Below, one piece after another: positions 62,401 to 64,000 of a stretch of 64,000 nt of DNA (position 1 is its first letter; every line of letters begins with the position of its first letter). The notes under the pieces were generated by a model. The model made no database searches. It worked only from the letters and a program-made list of their open reading frames with translations, and was not told the DNA's origin. Source of the DNA: Parus major (Eukaryota; Chordata; Aves; Passeriformes; Paridae); assembly GCF_001522545.3 (NCBI RefSeq), contig NC_031773.1, positions 41,616,333 through 41,680,332 on the forward strand, read 5' to 3'. The position numbers and the translations under genes are program-made.

Positions 62401-64000
62401 CTCCTGGAGCATGGGGCTGAGCTGGGAGAGAGGCATGTCCAGCAGGCGTCAAGTGTTGCCAGAACAGGTTGAAGACTCCTCAGAGGAACTGACATAATCT
62501 GTGCCTGGGCGTGGAAAGAAAGACTTTTTTTCAGGGAGTCTGGGAAAAAATGGGTAACCTTTATTGCAATCCAGAAAGCTACTGGAATGAAACCAAAGCA
62601 ACAGGATCTGTTCTGCAGGAACATGGTGTCCCGTGTCCCAGAGATACAGATTCTTACTAATTCTAAGTTTTCACTAGAGAAGAAGGCATTTTCTTGGGCT
62701 GCCTTCTAATAAATCCCAGCTTTGATGATCAAAGACTGGTTAGCATTGTTGTGGTTGTTGTGGTAAAGAATGGCAGGCAAGTCTGCCTCACAGTCCTCGT
62801 AAAACAGCTAGTTAAGAGCCAGTCCCCATCAGCCAATCCCTACCAGGAAGGGATGAAAACAGATCTCCTGCTTGGCTCCCTCATGGGAACCCTCTCTACC
62901 TCCCTGGTATCTCACACCTGGACTTTCATGAACAGCTTCCTAGCGTTTCATCTTACACATTCACTAGGTACTACAGCCTGTCTCTTCTTTCTACACCAGG
63001 CATAATAATTTCTTCCAATTAAGTGTAGTAAACTGTTCTTCACAGTTAGCAGTAGAGTTCCTTTGCTAAAAATGCGAGTAAATATGCACCCCTGCTTAGT
63101 AAACATTAATCCAGGTAAATATTGACCCAGGCACAGCTTAAAAAGGTAGTTAAAGGGAAGAAATGCAATTTCTGGATTTTCTGAGTATGAAAGTTTCTTC
63201 AGTTCTCTGTGACCTCAGAAGTTATCAGCCTGAACTCCTTCACATTCCTACAGATCAAAAGGACTAATGTATCAGATTCTGGATGTGTGCTAGCAGTTGC
63301 ATTTTATTTATGCTTCCATGAAAAACAATAGTTGTACAAATGTTTTATTAAAACACGGTCAAACTTCAAAAGACAGAGGTCTCTCTTTGGAGGAATAGTC
63401 TCTTTTGACACTATCTGTCTTGCTATCTCTCCTATTCCCACTCTGCAAGTGCATGTACTGTTACCTCTAATGGCCATCTCTCTCCTCCCTTCTGAAGGGA
63501 GTCTGTGGAATCTACAGGTCACTCTAGGAAACTAATTCAAATTTCCCTCAGCTTAACTATCTGACATGTGATGTGATCTGACATCCTTCACTTTGGTCTC
63601 TTTTCTTTGGACAGGCCTACCTGTTCCTTACTCAACAATGGCTTTCATTTCCACTGACTTTTCTATTTTTTCCTGAATCAAATAATGATGTCCAGGTCTG
63701 TCTATCAGCTGTAGATGTTAGCCACATATTGACGTAGCCTTACTGCTCGCTATGATTTCAAATGCTCTGAACTTGACTTCTGCCATTGAGGAGGAAACAT
63801 TTCCTGCCTAATCCTCATGTTTTTGTAGTGTAGATGCACATATTGAGATTGATTTTACCTCTCTCCTTCAAAAATGCAGGAAATAGGTAAAAATAGTTCC
63901 TGCCCATACCACAAGCAAAGAATGATGGGAAAGTAAAAGCGATTGTAGACCTGAGATCCCAGAACTTCACTTGGACTCTAAGTCTTCACATTTAATTAAA
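59461..64000. other. DCN 5' flanking and intergenic DNA
   Basis: About 4.5 kb upstream of DCN. It contains one CR1 fragment (61395-61835) and an unclassified GC-moderate patch at 62200-62640. The short ORFs show no recognisable domain. No neighbouring gene is visible before the right edge. Confidence 0.6.
61395..61835 (-). mobile_element. CR1 LINE fragment (3' part)
   Basis: The plus strand starts AATCAAGGAATGACAGAATG, then TTAGGTTGGAGAAGACCTCC, CACCTCCAGGGGTAGTGACT, GACAGCCTGTTCCAATGC, TTCTTTCTGATGTCCAACCT and TTTTCTCCAGGCTAAACAAC, the antisense CR1 order. About 440 bp, 5' truncated. The short minus-strand frame at 61698-61480 is a residual piece of the element, not a gene. Confidence 0.93.

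Noticed and set aside
59461..64000. Search for a gene upstream of DCN
   Set aside because: Only short frames without domains and one CR1 fragment are present.

Overview
The window is vertebrate nuclear DNA, almost certainly from a bird. It is AT-rich, has long introns, carries at least seven CR1 LINE fragments (the dominant avian retroposon), and its lumican and decorin exons read very close to what I remember of the chicken proteins. Two runs of N (24623-24697 and 38860-38924) are assembly gaps inside tandem repeats. It is not microbial: there are no operons, CRISPR arrays or phage genes.

Both recognisable genes lie on the minus strand and belong to the small leucine-rich proteoglycan (SLRP) cluster, known in vertebrates as EPYC-KERA-LUM-DCN in a row. 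Read 5' to 3' on the minus strand: about 4.5 kb of DCN upstream DNA (59461-64000); DCN leader exon (about 59460-59114); DCN coding exons 2 to 8 (55218-22577); a DCN poly(A) signal near 22436; about 17 kb of intergenic DNA; LUM leader exon (about 5262-5139); LUM main coding exon (2150-1254); and the first part of LUM intron 2, which runs off the left edge. The last LUM exon, KERA and EPYC would lie beyond position 1.

DCN is complete. Seven coding exons join with consistent phases and GT/AG boundaries into 358 residues: signal peptide, propeptide, glycosaminoglycan-bearing N-terminus, Cys-X3-Cys-X-Cys-X6-Cys cap, leucine-rich repeats and the C-terminal disulfide ear. LUM is present for its first 292 residues. 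Both products are secreted matrix proteins that bind fibrillar collagen and control fibril diameter and spacing in tendon, skin, cornea and sclera.

The rest is introns and intergenic DNA with CR1 fragments, two large microsatellites, a 21-bp minisatellite upstream of LUM, and a few GC-rich blocks I could not classify. I found no new multi-gene system. The most noteworthy observations are: (1) the canonical decorin Ser-Gly chondroitin/dermatan sulfate site has become Ser-Ala, while a new Ser-Gly-Phe-Gly has appeared 12 residues downstream; (2) a two-codon upstream ORF ends 3 nt before the DCN start codon; (3) four tandem TCF/LEF-like motifs lie about 0.5 kb upstream of LUM; (4) an ATTCT pentanucleotide array, the SCA10 motif, lies in DCN intron 3. 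Comparisons with human or chicken sequences are from memory and need alignment.
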